Translations under genes and position numbers: made by a program
The notes under the pieces: generated by a model
The model's database searches: none
Seen by the model: the letters and a program-made list of their open reading frames with translations, nothing else
What the model was told of the DNA's origin: nothing
NCBI RefSeq assembly: GCF_020382885.2
Contig: NC_058499.1
Coordinates: 1,820,001 to 1,884,000, forward strand
DNA from: Scatophagus argus
Taxonomy: Eukaryota > Chordata > Actinopteri > Scatophagidae
DNA length: 64,000 bases
Reading direction: 5' to 3'
Shown: piece by piece, positions 48,817-60,034 of the stretch
How positions within the stretch are numbered: position 1 is the stretch's first letter
Layout of the letters: every line of letters starts with the position of its first letter

Positions 48817-51411
48817 GTAAGAACAAAGTTTAACACTGATGTGTTAATGTTTTTTTGGGGGCGGGGCACCACAAGTGAAGTGCCGTCTAGTTCCATTATA
48901 TTCAAAATGAGGCAGACATCTTGGTCTGCACAGAGTCAGACGCTGAATCCAAATGTCCTCCCTCAGACTGAGCCCTCGTCGAATTCAGTCGAAGACATGC
49001 AAGACCACAAGACTGTGTAACCTACTTAAGACTGCAGTAATAAAATTAATTTAGATTAACTTTATAGCCAATTACGGTGCGAGACAGCTAGACAGACAAG
49101 CTCACGTGATCTCCCCAATCCAGGCTTCACTCATGATCACTGGCAGCTACAGGTGTGGTGCAGGTGTGACAACCAGCATGGTGTCACGCTTTTTATTTGT
49201 GGATTTTGTCATTCATAACTAATTCAGCAGAGCGAAAGGTACAACATTTGCCTCTGAAAAAAAGAAAAATACAAGTACCTCAAAATTGTACTACAGATGC
49301 TTGTGATTATTGTCCACTAGTGTTACCTACCTTTTCATGTTTAAGATGAGTGTTGTGGAGAAAATACATACACCACAGCATGAAACTAAAGCAACTTAAA
49401 CAAAAACAAGTCACATCTCTGACCTAAAGGACGACACTTTCTTCACCATACATGCTGTTGACACTGACTGAAGGTCAGAGTTTACTTTCTGGATTTGTTG
49501 ACTGCTGTCATCTAGTGGAGATTCACAGAGAAGCAGCTCAGAGTCACCAACCGCAAACCCACAACCTGCTGTGATTTCCTCGTGAGAAGTAGCCTGAAAT
49601 ACTGAAATATCTGCCTCCCAGGGATACAGAAGGCAAAAAGTGAACATTGCTATGGATTGTCATTTACATTTTGGAAAAGTCTTACTAGAGAAACACCTCA
49701 GGTCCATTTCACCTGATCTTGAACAGAATCAGAATGAGGGCAACGTAACAAAGAAAACAGAAATGTGTACTGAACAACCTAAGTATTTATAACATTTATT
49801 TAAAAATAGCACTGCATGTCATTTGATTAAAAACAAGAGATCATTTTTGTTTTGTTGGATAATTTAAAGTGACGTCTTTAATTAAAGTCCTTTCTTGTGA
49901 ATGTTTTGGGCTCGCTGAATGTTCACCTGTGATGTGATGCCTGCACCTGTGTGTTACCTGCAGAAAGACTTGGTCCACACCATCGGGGAGAGTGCTGCTC
50001 TGGGAGCTGCAGGATTTGTCATCTGGGGAGACATGAACCTGACCATGTCCAGGGTGAGTGTCCTTAGTCTCCCTGACTTCCTGTGTCAGATAATGGTTGA
50101 TTGACAGATAAGGCATATTTAAATACAGCTCACGCATGTCATTTGTGCTGATGAAGTCTGACTTTGAAATTTCTTATTTGTTTTGGATTCCAAACAAATC
50201 ACAGCTGCAAATACCGTAGAGACACACCTGAAAGGTGACACCATGTGGCCTCATGTAGCATCATCATGTCTGCAATGCACATGCTACAGGCAGCAGTCTG
50301 CACGGAGAAATCATTCATCCAAACAGCATCTGACCATCAGAACTATTCCTGTGTGAACCTGAAGCAGCTTTTCACAAAATAGCAGTTTTTTTGTGCACAT
50401 CTCTTAACAGATGTGCTGTGAGGTATGCAAAATGGACAAAATGACTGAAGTTTTCTCTGTTAAAATCTGCTATATCAGTTTGGTTTGGACAATTTTAGTT
50501 AGCTGCCAAACCTCATGTCAACCACCTTCATCTCAGTACTGACTCTTCAATACAGACAGTGAAAGCTGCAGTCATTAATTTTTTTGGCCACTAGGGGGCA
50601 GACAAACAATGCATTTGTCTGAGGGCTTCAGGTGCCAGCAGGCGCAGGTGGATGGTGGGTATCAGAGCTTGTCTGATGAATACACAGAGACGCAATCGGT
50701 AGCTAAAAGACGAAAACTAATAAAGAGACTGAATACTGGCCTTTCATCAGGAAAGCACAAACTTGACAGTTAATTCAGCTTTAATAATTGATTGTCTTTT
50801 CTCTCATTTGGAAATTCTAAAAATTCACACCGATGTCATGACAACCTGAGCCCTCATGTTTTTGTCAGCCATCATGTGAAAATTTGGATGTTATGTTCCC
50901 ACAGCATAACTGCTCCAAAGTGAAGGCCTTCCTGAGACACCGTCTGGGCCAGTACATCACCAATGTGACGCGAGCTGCTGAGTTCTGTAGCGACTTCCTG
51001 TGCCAGGGGAATGGCCGCTGTGTTCGCCGGGACCCCCTCGCCCACCATTATCTCCACCTGAGCGCCAAGAGCTATCGCATCCGGCGGTCTGAGGACGGGG
51101 ACTTTGCTGTCACCGGGTGGCACTCACAGCACGACCTCCAACTGCTGACCGAGAGGTTTCGCTGTCACTGCTACGAAGGCCACAAGGGCGAGCGCTGCGA
51201 CAGCATCAACAAAGTGAGGGAGGACGACGAGCCGTGGGGGGCCGAGAAGGGGGAGGACGACGAGCAGGAGAGGCGGAGGAAGGCGTGGGAGGACGAGCAG
51301 GGTGGGCGGTTGGAGGGAGGGCAGAGTGTGGCACCGCTGACCACATACAGCTTTCACCTGATGTTCTTGATGCTCCTCTTGAACTTCTCGTTACTAAAGA
51401 CGGTCGTGTGA
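47860..51411 (+). CDS. hyal4: Hyaluronidase-4 (chondroitin-sulfate-type hydrolase), 3 coding exons
   Basis: Exons 47860-48816, 49964-50053 and 50905-51411 join in phase 0 to 1554 nt (517 residues). It is closest to vertebrate HYAL4 through KPAKLPLIGRKPFIAAWNAP, LGYYPHYTSQGV and GAAGFVIWGDMNLT. A signal peptide or anchor covers about 13-35. Catalytic Asp146 and Glu148 are in IDWEYWRPQW and the substrate Tyr219 is kept. The position of HYAL1 Tyr247 is Ala264; mammalian HYAL4 also departs from Tyr there and acts mainly on chondroitin sulfate. The EGF-like region ends C439-C447. A highly charged spacer (452-480) and a hydrophobic tail (498-517) follow, suggesting a GPI-anchored ectoenzyme. The 957/90/507 exon plan matches its neighbours. 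Confidence 0.96.
48817..49963 (+). other. hyal4 intron 1
   Basis: This 1.15-kb intron has no other feature recognised. Confidence 0.9.
49964..50053 (+). CDS. hyal4: hyal4 coding exon 2 (90 nt)
   Basis: It encodes KDLVHTIGESAALGAAGF and on to NLTMSR, between TACCTGCAG and GTGAGT, in phase 0. Confidence 0.95.
50054..50904 (+). other. hyal4 intron 2
   Basis: This 0.85-kb intron contains GGCCACTAGGGGGCAG (about 50586-50601), a CTCF-like core motif. Nothing else is seen. Confidence 0.75.
50905..51411 (+). CDS. hyal4: hyal4 coding exon 3 (EGF-like region, charged spacer, tail)
   Basis: It begins HNCSKVKAFL after TTCCCACAG. It carries NVT at 369, CQGNGRCVRR, CHCYEGHKGERC, the charged spacer and the hydrophobic C-terminus, then TGA. 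Confidence 0.95.
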   Translation, partial: HNCSKVKAFLRHRLGQYITNVTRAAEFCSDFLCQGNGRCVRRDPLAHHYLHLSAKSYRIRRSEDGDFAVTGWHSQHDLQLLTERFRCHCYEGHKGERCDSINKVREDDEPWGAEKGEDDEQERRRKAWEDEQGGRLEGGQSVAPLTTYSFHLMFLMLLLNFSLLKTVV

Positions 51412-51734
51412 TGAACTCTGGCAAAAGCAGGTGTCACTTTTCAGCACAGCTGTACAGATGTTACTTTTCAACACACAGACAGTATGACGTGTATTGTTTA
51501 AGATGGAGACAGACTGGTCTTCAGCTGGTTCTTAACCCAGGACTTTACTGCTTTACCCAGTTGTTGTCTGCTGTCGCTGCACGACTGCTCAATCACCGCA
51601 AACATCTCAGATTTGTTCAGTGATTTCAGTAAATCCGGTGTTGCTGTCTTTAACGGCTGGTTGCTGGCTGGATGAGATTTTGCAGCTGTAAAGGTAGCTG
51701 GAAGATGACTATGGTGGAGTGTTTGAACTGTGGC

Positions 51735-51970
51735 CTCAGGAGTTTTCATGTTCTCACTGTGTTTCTGCTTGGGTTCCCTTTGGGTGCTTTGGGTTTCCTC
51801 CACATTCCAGAGACATGCAGGTTAGCTAAACTCTGAATTTGCCCGTTGACATGACTGAGACCTCGAATGGTTGCTTGTCTCTATGTGTCGGCGCTGAGAC
51901 CCCAACCCCTCACCCAGTGTCAGCTGGGACTGGCCCTCCAAAGGGTAACAGATATGCATAATGAGTAGAA
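51735..51970 (+). mobile_element. Decayed SINE copy lacking the tRNA head
   Basis: CATGTTCTCACTGTGTTTCT, AGACATGCAGGTTAGCTAAA, GGTTGCTTGTCTCTATGTGT and GTCAGCTGGGACTGGCCCTC follow the order of the intact SINE at 22935-23298, but with many substitutions and no A or B box. It is an older insertion. Confidence 0.75.
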
Positions 51971-52174
51971 ACCCTAAATCAACACATTTCCTTGATCCCC
52001 ATAGCAAACACTAAGATAACTGCTGACATGAACACAATGTTAAAATGAATAACGAAGAAAAAGCTACATGCTCAGTCTGAATTTCTGGTTGGAATGATTT
52101 AGTCTTTAAAATGTACAACGTGATTCTTCAGACTGCTTATTTACTCTGAGAGTCTACATTCACGCCAGGCACAC

Positions 52175-52545
52175 TTAGGAAAAATGGTGCTTTGAGCTAA
52201 ATGCTCACAAGGACAATGCTAGCATGCTGAGATAAAGCAAGTCCTGCATTAACTGTTTTGCACATTAAACTTGCGAACATTTGCTAAAGGATCATTTGCA
52301 ATGAATCTAAAATACAGCCGAGGCTGAGTGTGATGCCGTTAGGCTGTAGCTTTTGCAGGTATTTGGTTATGAACCAAAGGATTGGACAAATTGTAAGTTT
52401 GACCTGATGATGGCACGAGACAAAAAGCTTAGGGGATCCCCAGAGAGAGTGAAATTTCTCCTGAAGTCGTCTTGCATGTCTGAATCAAATTTCATGGCAA
52501 TCAATCCAACAGCTGTTAAGACATTTGCTTCCAAACCTCAAATGA
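52175..52545 (+). repeat. Old dispersed teleost repeat
   Basis: TGGTGCTTTGAGCTAAATGC, GACAATGCTAGCATGCTGAG, TTTTGCAGGTATTTGGTTAT, GACCTGATGATGGCACGAGA and CAAATTTCATGGCAATCAAT form the usual order of a repeat seen across teleost genomes. The sequence is diverged and is not coding. Confidence 0.7.
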
Positions 52546-53380
52546 CCTCAGGGTCGATCTTCAAGAAAAATCCGGGGATTACCAGTCGGGTTTACCCTAT
52601 GAATGTGTGTGTGGCCATCAGAGGAACATCAGCTGATCAAACACACTGATTACACTCATCAACACTCAGCCAAGGTCGCTGCTCATCGATGAATGGTAAT
52701 CGATGGGTTTTTCTGTGACAGCAGCAGTACCGCGTATGTGAAAACACTCCCTTTTTTAAGGAGCGTGATGGCACTTTACATGACTTTGGCACGTCGACAG
52801 GTGAAGGTTTGGTTACTTGTGATAAACTTCAACCAGGTGAACTGTCATTTGACCTCTGCAACAATCTGCACTGCCTCTTTTGCCAAAAACTGCATCCGTT
52901 GCAGTTGAATCAGGAATGTTCATTAGTAAATGTAGATACTGTTGGGCTGAATCACCTTCGGCAAAGAGAGGGTTTGACACGCTGAGCGCAGGGATCATGT
53001 TTTTTACTTTTAAAAGCTCCACGGTTCAGTAGAATCACGGGAAAATGTGGCTGCAGGATGATCCTCCGGATAGTGTTGTGGAGACAGCCAAGCCTTTCAG
53101 CGGAAACCAAAGGGTGCTAATGCTACACAGTCATATGTAGGAAAATAATCACTAAGAATAACTGTTTATTTCTGATAGCATGAAGCTTATTATTTTTTCT
53201 TAGACAATAAGCTGCTCTTTTACTTGACATCATACATAAAGTGTCTTTTTTTGTACTGTTGCTTACATTATACCCGTGAAGTGCAGCTTGTAAGCAAACA
53301 CCTCATGTTTGAGCCTGTTGGGACGTGGTGAGTACATGTTGTAGGTGCTATTGACAACATAATATGTTTAATATCAATAT

Positions 53381-53666
53381 ACACTATACAGACAAAAGTA
53401 TTGGGACACGTGACAATCACACCAACAGGGACTTTAATGGCATCTAAACACACAAACAACTTTGCCGCTCTAACAGCTTCCACTCTTCTGTGAAGGCTTT
53501 CCACAACATGTTGGAACAACAAAGTTGGAAGCATAGCATTGTCCAAAATGTCTTGGTATGCTGAAGCATTAAGATTTCCCTCCACTGGACGTAAGGGGTC
53601 GAGGCCAAACAGCTGAAAAACTGCCCCTTGAAGAGGTGTGTCTGGATACTTTTGTCTATAGAGTGT
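53381..53666 (-). mobile_element. Internally deleted Tc1/mariner-like element
   Basis: Terminal inverted repeats start ACACTATACAGACAAAAGTA at the left end and, reversed, ACACTCTATAGACAAAAGTA at the right, with 24 of 29 positions matching. Only about 290 bp remain. On the minus strand two transposase-like pieces survive: GNLNASAYQDILDNAMLP and, after a deletion, FQHVVESLHRRVEAVRAAK, the usual C-terminal motif of fish Tc1-like transposases. It is non-autonomous. Confidence 0.85.
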
Positions 53667-56420
53667 TGTTATAAGTATACAGGATCTGATTTGTTTTTCA
53701 ATGGTTATTAATCAAGTGTGCTAACTTTTTGATGAAATCTCATCTCCAAGCAGTTGCGAGTCTGTCTTTGAAGCTGACGTATGTTACTGTAAGCATGATG
53801 AAACACTGAACAGGATGTAAAAGATGGCACATACTCTGTCAGAATACACGACTCAGTGGCTGTCTGTCGTTCTACGGTTCTTCAATGCCTTCCTCTTGCC
53901 AAATTTGGTGGTTCCACACACCATTTGCTGGAATAAAAGTTGGCACATGTACATTTACGCAAATCTGATTCACATGTTGCCTGAAAAAATACCTGGTTTT
54001 GCTGGCCCAAACATGGCTGGACAATCTCCCCAGGTCTCTTGGAAACATCAGCTTTAGTTGCCACAATCACGGCTACAAAGTGAAAGTCAGCTCGTATTCG
54101 TGTAATCTGAGCCTGTTATGACACATGTTGCGTAGAAGTGTTAGTGTGAGTTTTTGAAAACAAAATAATATATCTGTGGTTTGCAGAAACAAACAGAGTG
54201 AATTCAGACCAGTGCTGAAACACAGAAGTAGACAAAGTATCATCTCCTTCAACAATACGACTGGAAGCACAAAGCTGACTTGAGACCAAACGCAGGCTGG
54301 ACGTCTTTGAGTTTAATCATTTGCAGCTGACATGAAACCAACGTGAGCCTTTCCAAGTTTAATGCTACAGAGCAGCAAACGAGGGTGCTGAAGGTAAAAA
54401 ACCATCTCTACTTCTACGTTAAGCCGTCGTTAGGAGACGAGGTTCACTCAGCTGTCAAGGATCTGAAGATGTTAAACTTTCATTCGTCTCAGCACTTTAA
54501 GGACTCCATTGATGCTACTGACAACATCAGAATGTAATGTAATGTAAACAATAAAGAACAAAATGTTCTCGTCTGGTGTCGATGTTCACTTCTGCTAAGG
54601 TGTGGAGGACAGCTGCAAAACCCTAACAAGTCATCCATGTTTTTTCCTCTCTAAGGGAAAATCGATGCTGGTGTGGCGACCTGCGCATTTCAGGCCGATT
54701 TTCAGTTTGGTTGAACGTTTAAAAGGCCCACGAGGCAGAGGGACGCTGGTTGTACCATAACCATCTTTTCTCAACTTCACCAGGTAGTTTTACTTCAGGT
54801 TGCAGTTTGGGCCTACACTTTGCAAACCTTTAAACACAATCGGGCAGATCAGAAAGCAGAAAATGTGGAAAACATTGACAAACAATGTTGTCCTGTAAAC
54901 AGGGCTGAAAGATCAGAGAATCTAATCATCTAATTTTTCTGCAAGGCAGTTGAAATATTTTCAGCTGGCAGCTCAAATGTGTCTTCAGCTCAGTTCGTCC
55001 CACCCAGAAAAGTTCCAGTTCACCTTGTGTCTTTTCACCAGCTTTGTACGCAAGAGCATCACTCCGAAAACTCATTTGGCACTCAGTCTGACTGGCTTTC
55101 CAGAGCAGCAGAGGTGGACCTGAAGCCTGCTGCAGGTCAGGTCATTCCAAAGAATCTGATGTAAAGCTAAACATGAAGCACCTGTCATGTGTCTCCATAA
55201 CACTGAGCCTGGTTAAAACCGAGTCAGTACTTTCAGATGTGAAGAGTTTCCCTTCACCTCCTCATTGCATTTCTCTGCACTTATTGTGTTTTGTCTCATG
55301 AGACTGGAAACCAAATACACAATGAGGACTATGCAACACATGAAAACTGTTATTTGAATGTAAATGCACTGCAAATAAAGAGTTTTCTTCAGTACGCCAA
55401 TGTTTCTTGTCTTCAGTGCCTGTAAAAAGAGGCTTTCAGGGACCCTCCTGGCAGCCATGTTGGATAATCAGAGAGACGACGATGTAAAACGCTGAAAACA
55501 TCGTCAAAAACACCTCTGGAAACCCGAATCGTATACTTGCTGGTTTCCGTCCAAATTGTGAGGACTGAAAAGAGGAAGAGGAGTAGACTGAGAGATCACA
55601 CTCTCTGCTTTCTCACGGACGATGACACACGATGAACATCACACAAAAAGCTGTGAGCGTTTCATCTGATGAGAATGAGCGAAACGCAAAAACTGGTCCA
55701 AGTCAGGAGCAAATAATCAATCAAAAGCTGATCTCAAGCAGTCGACCTCTGATCAGCATCTGAATATCTCTTGCACAAGTTAAAAGTGATTTAAATAAAT
55801 TTGCCTTTAAAACTGTTCGCCTCTTCTAAGGTCATCAGAGCAAAGTGAACAAAAGGTTGATCGATGAGCCACTGATGCGGATCAGCAGCTTTTTGTGATA
55901 CGAGGCAACACGGGTGGAAAGTCCTGCACAGGCCTTATTTTATGTGCTGAACAAATGAAGTCCTTGTCTGCAGAAGAGCACTTTGTGAACCAACCAACTC
56001 CTCAGTATGGCTTCACTATAACCAACCAGCAAAACTTACACAGCAGGAGCAACAGGCATAAATACACAAATCAACCAGCCGAAAAGACGTGTTACACAAT
56101 CAGCAGCAGAATTCGCTGAATACAAGCCTCATTTAACAGGCACAAAACAAGTCGGCTTCCACCGGGACAGAGATGAGAAAAGAGACTTTATTTCGAGTCA
56201 TATGCAGTCTTTTGAACATCAAAAAACCACAACTGATATTAAAATGTCAGATATTTAGAACGCAAAGGAAACCAGAGACCATTGAAGAAAATAACGACTG
56301 TGTTAAAAGGAACAAAGTGTGAAGGCCTGCAAAGACCAGAGGCCTTCAGCTCACTGCGCAGTTCAGAAAGGGAGAAGCTAAAGAAAGACAAACTCCAACC
56401 GGCTGCACGCATCAGCCCAG
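53667..56420. other. Intergenic region
   Basis: No exon or intact repeat is recognised. AT-rich stretches and short open frames only. Confidence 0.65.
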
Positions 56421-57046
56421 CAGTCTGTCTGTCAGCTCAAAGCAGCCTGTCTGTCAGCTCAAAGCAGCCTGTCTGTCAGCTCAAAGCAGTCTGTCTGTCA
56501 GCTCAAAGCAGCCTGTCTGTCAGCTCAAAGCAGCCTGTCTGTCAGCTCAAAGCAGCCTGTCTGTCAGCTCAAAGCAGCCTGTCTGTCAGCTCAAAGCTGC
56601 CTGTCTGTCCGCTCAAAGCAGCCTGTCTGTCCGCTCAAAGCAGCCTGTCTGTCAGCTCAAAGCAGTCTGTCTGTCAGCTCAAAGCAGCCTGTCTGTCCGC
56701 TCAAAGCAGTCTGTCTGTCAGCTCAAAGCAGTCTGTCTGTCCGCTTAAAGCAGCCTGTCTGTCAGCTCAAAGCAGTCTGTCTGTCCGCTCAAAGCAGCCT
56801 GTCTGTCAGCTCAAAGCAGCCTGTCTGTCCGCTCAAAGCAGCCTGTCTGTCAGCTCAAAGCAGTCTGTCTGTCAGCTCAAAGCAGCCTGTCTGTCCGCTT
56901 AAAGCAGTCTGTCTGTCCGCTCAAAGCAGTCTGTCTGTCAGCTCAAAGCAGTCTGTCTGTCAGCTCAAAGCAGCCTGTCTGTCAGCTCAAAGCAGCCTGT
57001 CTGTCAGCTCAAAGCAGCCTGTCTGTCCGCTCAAAGCAGCCTGTCT
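56421..57046. repeat. 22-bp minisatellite, 28 full copies
   Basis: The unit CAGCCTGTCTGTCAGCTCAAAG is repeated 28 times without a single insertion or deletion (56421-57036), plus a partial unit. Variation is almost limited to three positions: C/T at 4, A/C at 14 and C/T in GCTC/GCTT. The plus strand stays open across the array because 22 is not a multiple of 3 and no register contains a stop. Confidence 0.97.
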
Positions 57047-58094
57047 TCCATATGCATAACTAAATTATTGGTCAAACTTTTCTTTACTTCAGCAAAGTGA
57101 CCTTGTTTTGATCTCCCAAATGTGTCTTTCTTCACCTTCCTAACTCCAACACAGAGACAAACAGGGAGAAACTTTAACGTAAATGTTGAATATTTTCTGT
57201 TGTGTCAATTTGTAAAAGTAAATTAAACTATGATGAAGTTGCTGTCAGAGAAATACAAAACAACAAATACTGTCAGTGTGACCGTGGAGAATACAGTAAT
57301 GAGTTGTCTGAGTGTGGAGTCTGATAACAATCAGAGTGAACAATTTCCTCTGACAGATGAAGCAGCAAAAATAAAGAGGTTCACAAACAGTGAACAGTCC
57401 TTCACAGGTCCCTGAAGAGGACAGCAGCAGGTAGGAGCCCAACATATCCTCAAAACTATTCAAAATGTCTATTTCACTGCATGATGAAGGACATCGCTGG
57501 CTCGGTATAAACGATGTGGAATCAATCATCGGAACATCTGTTAACATCTGTTAACTGTTCACCACAGATCATTTTAAAAGTTTGTTAAATCTTTAGCCGC
57601 GTGTGTATTTGTTCTTAGAGTTTTGATGTTATGTTAAATGTTAGTTAAACGTTGTAATTTCTGCTCGGCTACAGTGTTTTTACACTTAATAATTAAAAAG
57701 TAACTAGTAACTCTAACGCGTATGCACACACGCAAACAAAAAACATGGAAGGAAATGTTGGAAATATGAAAATAAAAAGCTTCCTTAAAGCTTAACTAAA
57801 TCCTTCGCTTCTCTTCTGAAGATCAGTTTACATTCACGGACTGAAATTAGTCATCATTAGCACCAGCAAATGTATCATGAATGATGACACGACTTTCCCC
57901 GGCATGGAAGTGCATACACAGCTGATCCATCAGTCCGTGGTTCTATTTCTGTATTACTTGACATCGGATCAGAAGTGAATTTTGAGGACTCGCCCGTCCC
58001 TAAGATGGCAGTCAAAGGTTTGTTGTCCGCTTTCTCTCCACGGGTTTCTGATTGGACCTGACTCTTATTTGGTGTCTTTCCTCCATTTATTCAG
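57047..58094. other. Region upstream of the spam1-like gene
   Basis: No coding exon is supported. A TATAAA occurs near 57506 without a clear initiator. The translated exon begins after an acceptor at 58094, so an untranslated exon must lie upstream. Confidence 0.6.
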
Positions 58095-58104
58095 AGCCAG
58101 CACG

Positions 58105-59019
58105 ATGGCCTCACCCTTCCTGCCGTGCGTCGCCCTCTGCATCATCAGATCCATCACCGCCATCCTCGCACTGCCGCCCACTGAGCCGCCACTGATCCGC
58201 GACCACCCCTTTGTGGCCATATGGAACGCCCCCATCGACAAGTGTCAAAAGTTCCGCATCCCCCTGGACACCGCAGCCTTCCAGGCAGTGACCACACCCG
58301 CCGCGGTCTCTGGTCAGTTCCTCACCATCTTCTATGAAGACCGCCTGGGCTTCTACCCTAAAGTCGATGTCACCCAACACAAGGTCCACAGAGGCGGAGT
58401 CCCTCAAAAAGTGAACCTGTCGGAGCATCTGGCCAAAGCTCGAAAACAGATCGATTACTACATCACCCAAGATGCTGCTCCAGGTCTGGTGGTCATTGAC
58501 TGGGAGTCGTGGCGCCCCATGTGGGAACGGAACTGGGGGTCAAAGCGTATTTATCACAAGCTGTCCATCACTCATGCGATGCAGATGGCCCCATTTTTGT
58601 CATCAAAAGAAATTTCCAAACTGGCGAAGAGCCAGTACGAGCAGGCCGGGCGGCGCTTCATGGAGAAGACTATTAGCCTGGGCATCGGCGAGCGTCCGAG
58701 CCGTCGCTGGGGCTTCTACCTGTTCCCTGACTGTTACAATTACGGCTGGGGGAAGCCTGACTACACCGGGAAGTGCTCCGAGAAGACCAAGAAGCAGAAC
58801 AACCAGATGTTGTGGCTGTGGGAGCGCAGCACCGCCCTCTTCCCCTCCGTCTACCTATCGGAGACCCTGAGGAACTCCCCGCAGGCTGCTCTCTTCGTCC
58901 GCAACCGTGTCCAGGAGGCCATGAGGGTGGCCATGCTGCCTAAACGTCCATACACGGTGCCGATCTACGTCTACTCCCGGCCACTATACCGGAACCAGAA
59001 CCAGAAATTCCTGACCGAG
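58105..59019 (+). CDS. spam1: spam1-like coding exon 1 (catalytic domain)
   Basis: This 915-nt exon runs from MASPFLPCVALC to NQKFLTE, then GTGAGC. It contains the whole DWE active-site segment and both substrate tyrosines. Confidence 0.93.
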
Positions 59020-60034
59020 GTGAGCCATTTTGATTACCTGAAAGTAGCTTACGTTCCTCGTTAACCTGCTAATCTCACTCAATGCCCCTTTGATTTCTCT
59101 TCATTCTGCAGCCATTGAGTTCATGTTGGCAGTTTTCTGTCTTTGGGAAGGAGGCCTCTTTGACAATGTAGGCTAATGGGGAAAAGTCTGTATGGGCCTC
59201 TGTGTGACCCATGATGTTGTAATTACATAGTTTGGCCACAATGTCAAATTGGCGCTCTTCCTGAGGGCTTGGTGTATGTGTAGTAATGTCATCATTACCT
59301 CATGTCAGGTCACATGAAAACAGTTTTGACTTGCATATTAGTACTTGCTGCAGAACCAAATTAATCTAAAACTGATTATTTGGAGTATTTGTGTCGGTTC
59401 ATCCCCTCTCAGATGGACCTGGTGAACACTGTCGGAGAGTCTGCGGCACTGGGGGCTTCAGGAGTCGTGATGTGGGGAGGAGTCAAAGACTACGTCAACA
59501 AGGTAACCACCGTCTTCTGAACTACAGCCACTGGTCTGCTCCCAACACAACTACACCACAAGAGATGCTGGGCAAAAAGGAAAGAAAACATTACGGGGTT
59601 TGAATTCAAAAAATCGGATTCTTTTGCATTTTTTGCCATATGTTTATTGTCTCATTGACTTAAAACGTGCTTGTTTTTCTAATATACCTGAGTCTCACCT
59701 GTAGGCTGTGTGTCAGTCTCTGTCTGACTATCTGACCTCCACCTTCAACCCGTACATCGCCAACGTGACGGCAGCCGCCATGCTCTGCAGCGAGGTCCTG
59801 TGCCAGGGGAGGGGCCGCTGCGTCAGGAGGAGCTACGACTCCGACCACTACCTGCATCTGAACCCCATCAACTTCAGCATCCTGCGGACTGAAGAGAAGT
59901 ACGTGGCGATTGGTAAGCCCTCCACCACCGACCTGAACGCCTGGGCTGAAAACTTCACCTGTCAGTGCTACGCGGGGTGTAGCTGTTCACCCAAACTGTT
60001 GCATCCACAAACAATCAAACACATCTGGGTTTAA
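58105..60034 (+). CDS. spam1: Hyaluronidase PH-20-like (spam1-like), 3 coding exons
   Basis: Exons 58105-59019, 59413-59502 and 59705-60034 join in phase 0 to 1335 nt (444 residues). The product is a family 56 hyaluronidase; PH-20 in mammals acts on sperm and in tissues. A signal peptide covers about 1-23. Catalytic Asp132 and Glu134 are in IDWESWRPMW, and substrate tyrosines Tyr205 and Tyr250 are both kept. NVT at 355, CQGRGRCVRR and CQCYAGCSC are present. The cysteine pattern after the EGF-like core resembles SPAM1 more than HYAL4. The protein stops 20 residues later with no hydrophobic anchor, unlike its neighbours, so it may be secreted. The ATG chosen follows the acceptor (TTATTCAG) by ten bases; the open frame upstream of that acceptor is intronic. 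Assignment rests on motifs and on being the third gene of the cluster. Confidence 0.9.
59020..59412 (+). other. spam1-like intron 1
   Basis: This 393-nt intron has no other feature seen. Confidence 0.9.
59413..59502 (+). CDS. spam1: spam1-like coding exon 2 (90 nt)
   Basis: It encodes MDLVNTVGESAALGASGVVM and on to DYVNK, between CCTCTCAG and GTAACC, in phase 0. Confidence 0.93.
59705..60034 (+). CDS. spam1: spam1-like coding exon 3 (short EGF-like end)
   Basis: It begins AVCQSLSDYL after CACCTGTAG and ends KHIWV then TAA. It is 150 to 180 nt shorter than the last exons of the neighbours because the spacer and anchor tail are missing. Confidence 0.9.
   Translation, partial: AVCQSLSDYLTSTFNPYIANVTAAAMLCSEVLCQGRGRCVRRSYDSDHYLHLNPINFSILRTEEKYVAIGKPSTTDLNAWAENFTCQCYAGCSCSPKLLHPQTIKHIWV

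Larger units (their letters stand above)
51412..53380. other. hyal4 3' UTR and repeat-rich intergenic DNA
   Basis: No further exon is seen. No canonical AATAAA close to the stop was found, so the 3' end is undefined. An old SINE copy and a long old dispersed repeat occupy much of the interval. Confidence 0.6.

Noticed and set aside
48817..49020. Extension of hyal4 exon 1 into a longer frame
   Set aside because: A donor at 48817 and in-phase joining to the conserved KDLVHTIGES exon fit the family; the extension has no similarity.
56282..56902. 206-residue frame with repeated SLSVSSKQPVCQLKA-type text
   Set aside because: It is a translation of the 22-bp minisatellite; the frame is open only because no register has a stop.
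57982..58104. N-terminal extension of the spam1-like protein from an upstream ATG
   Set aside because: A splice acceptor at 58094 and the signal peptide starting at 58105 indicate that the upstream part is intronic.
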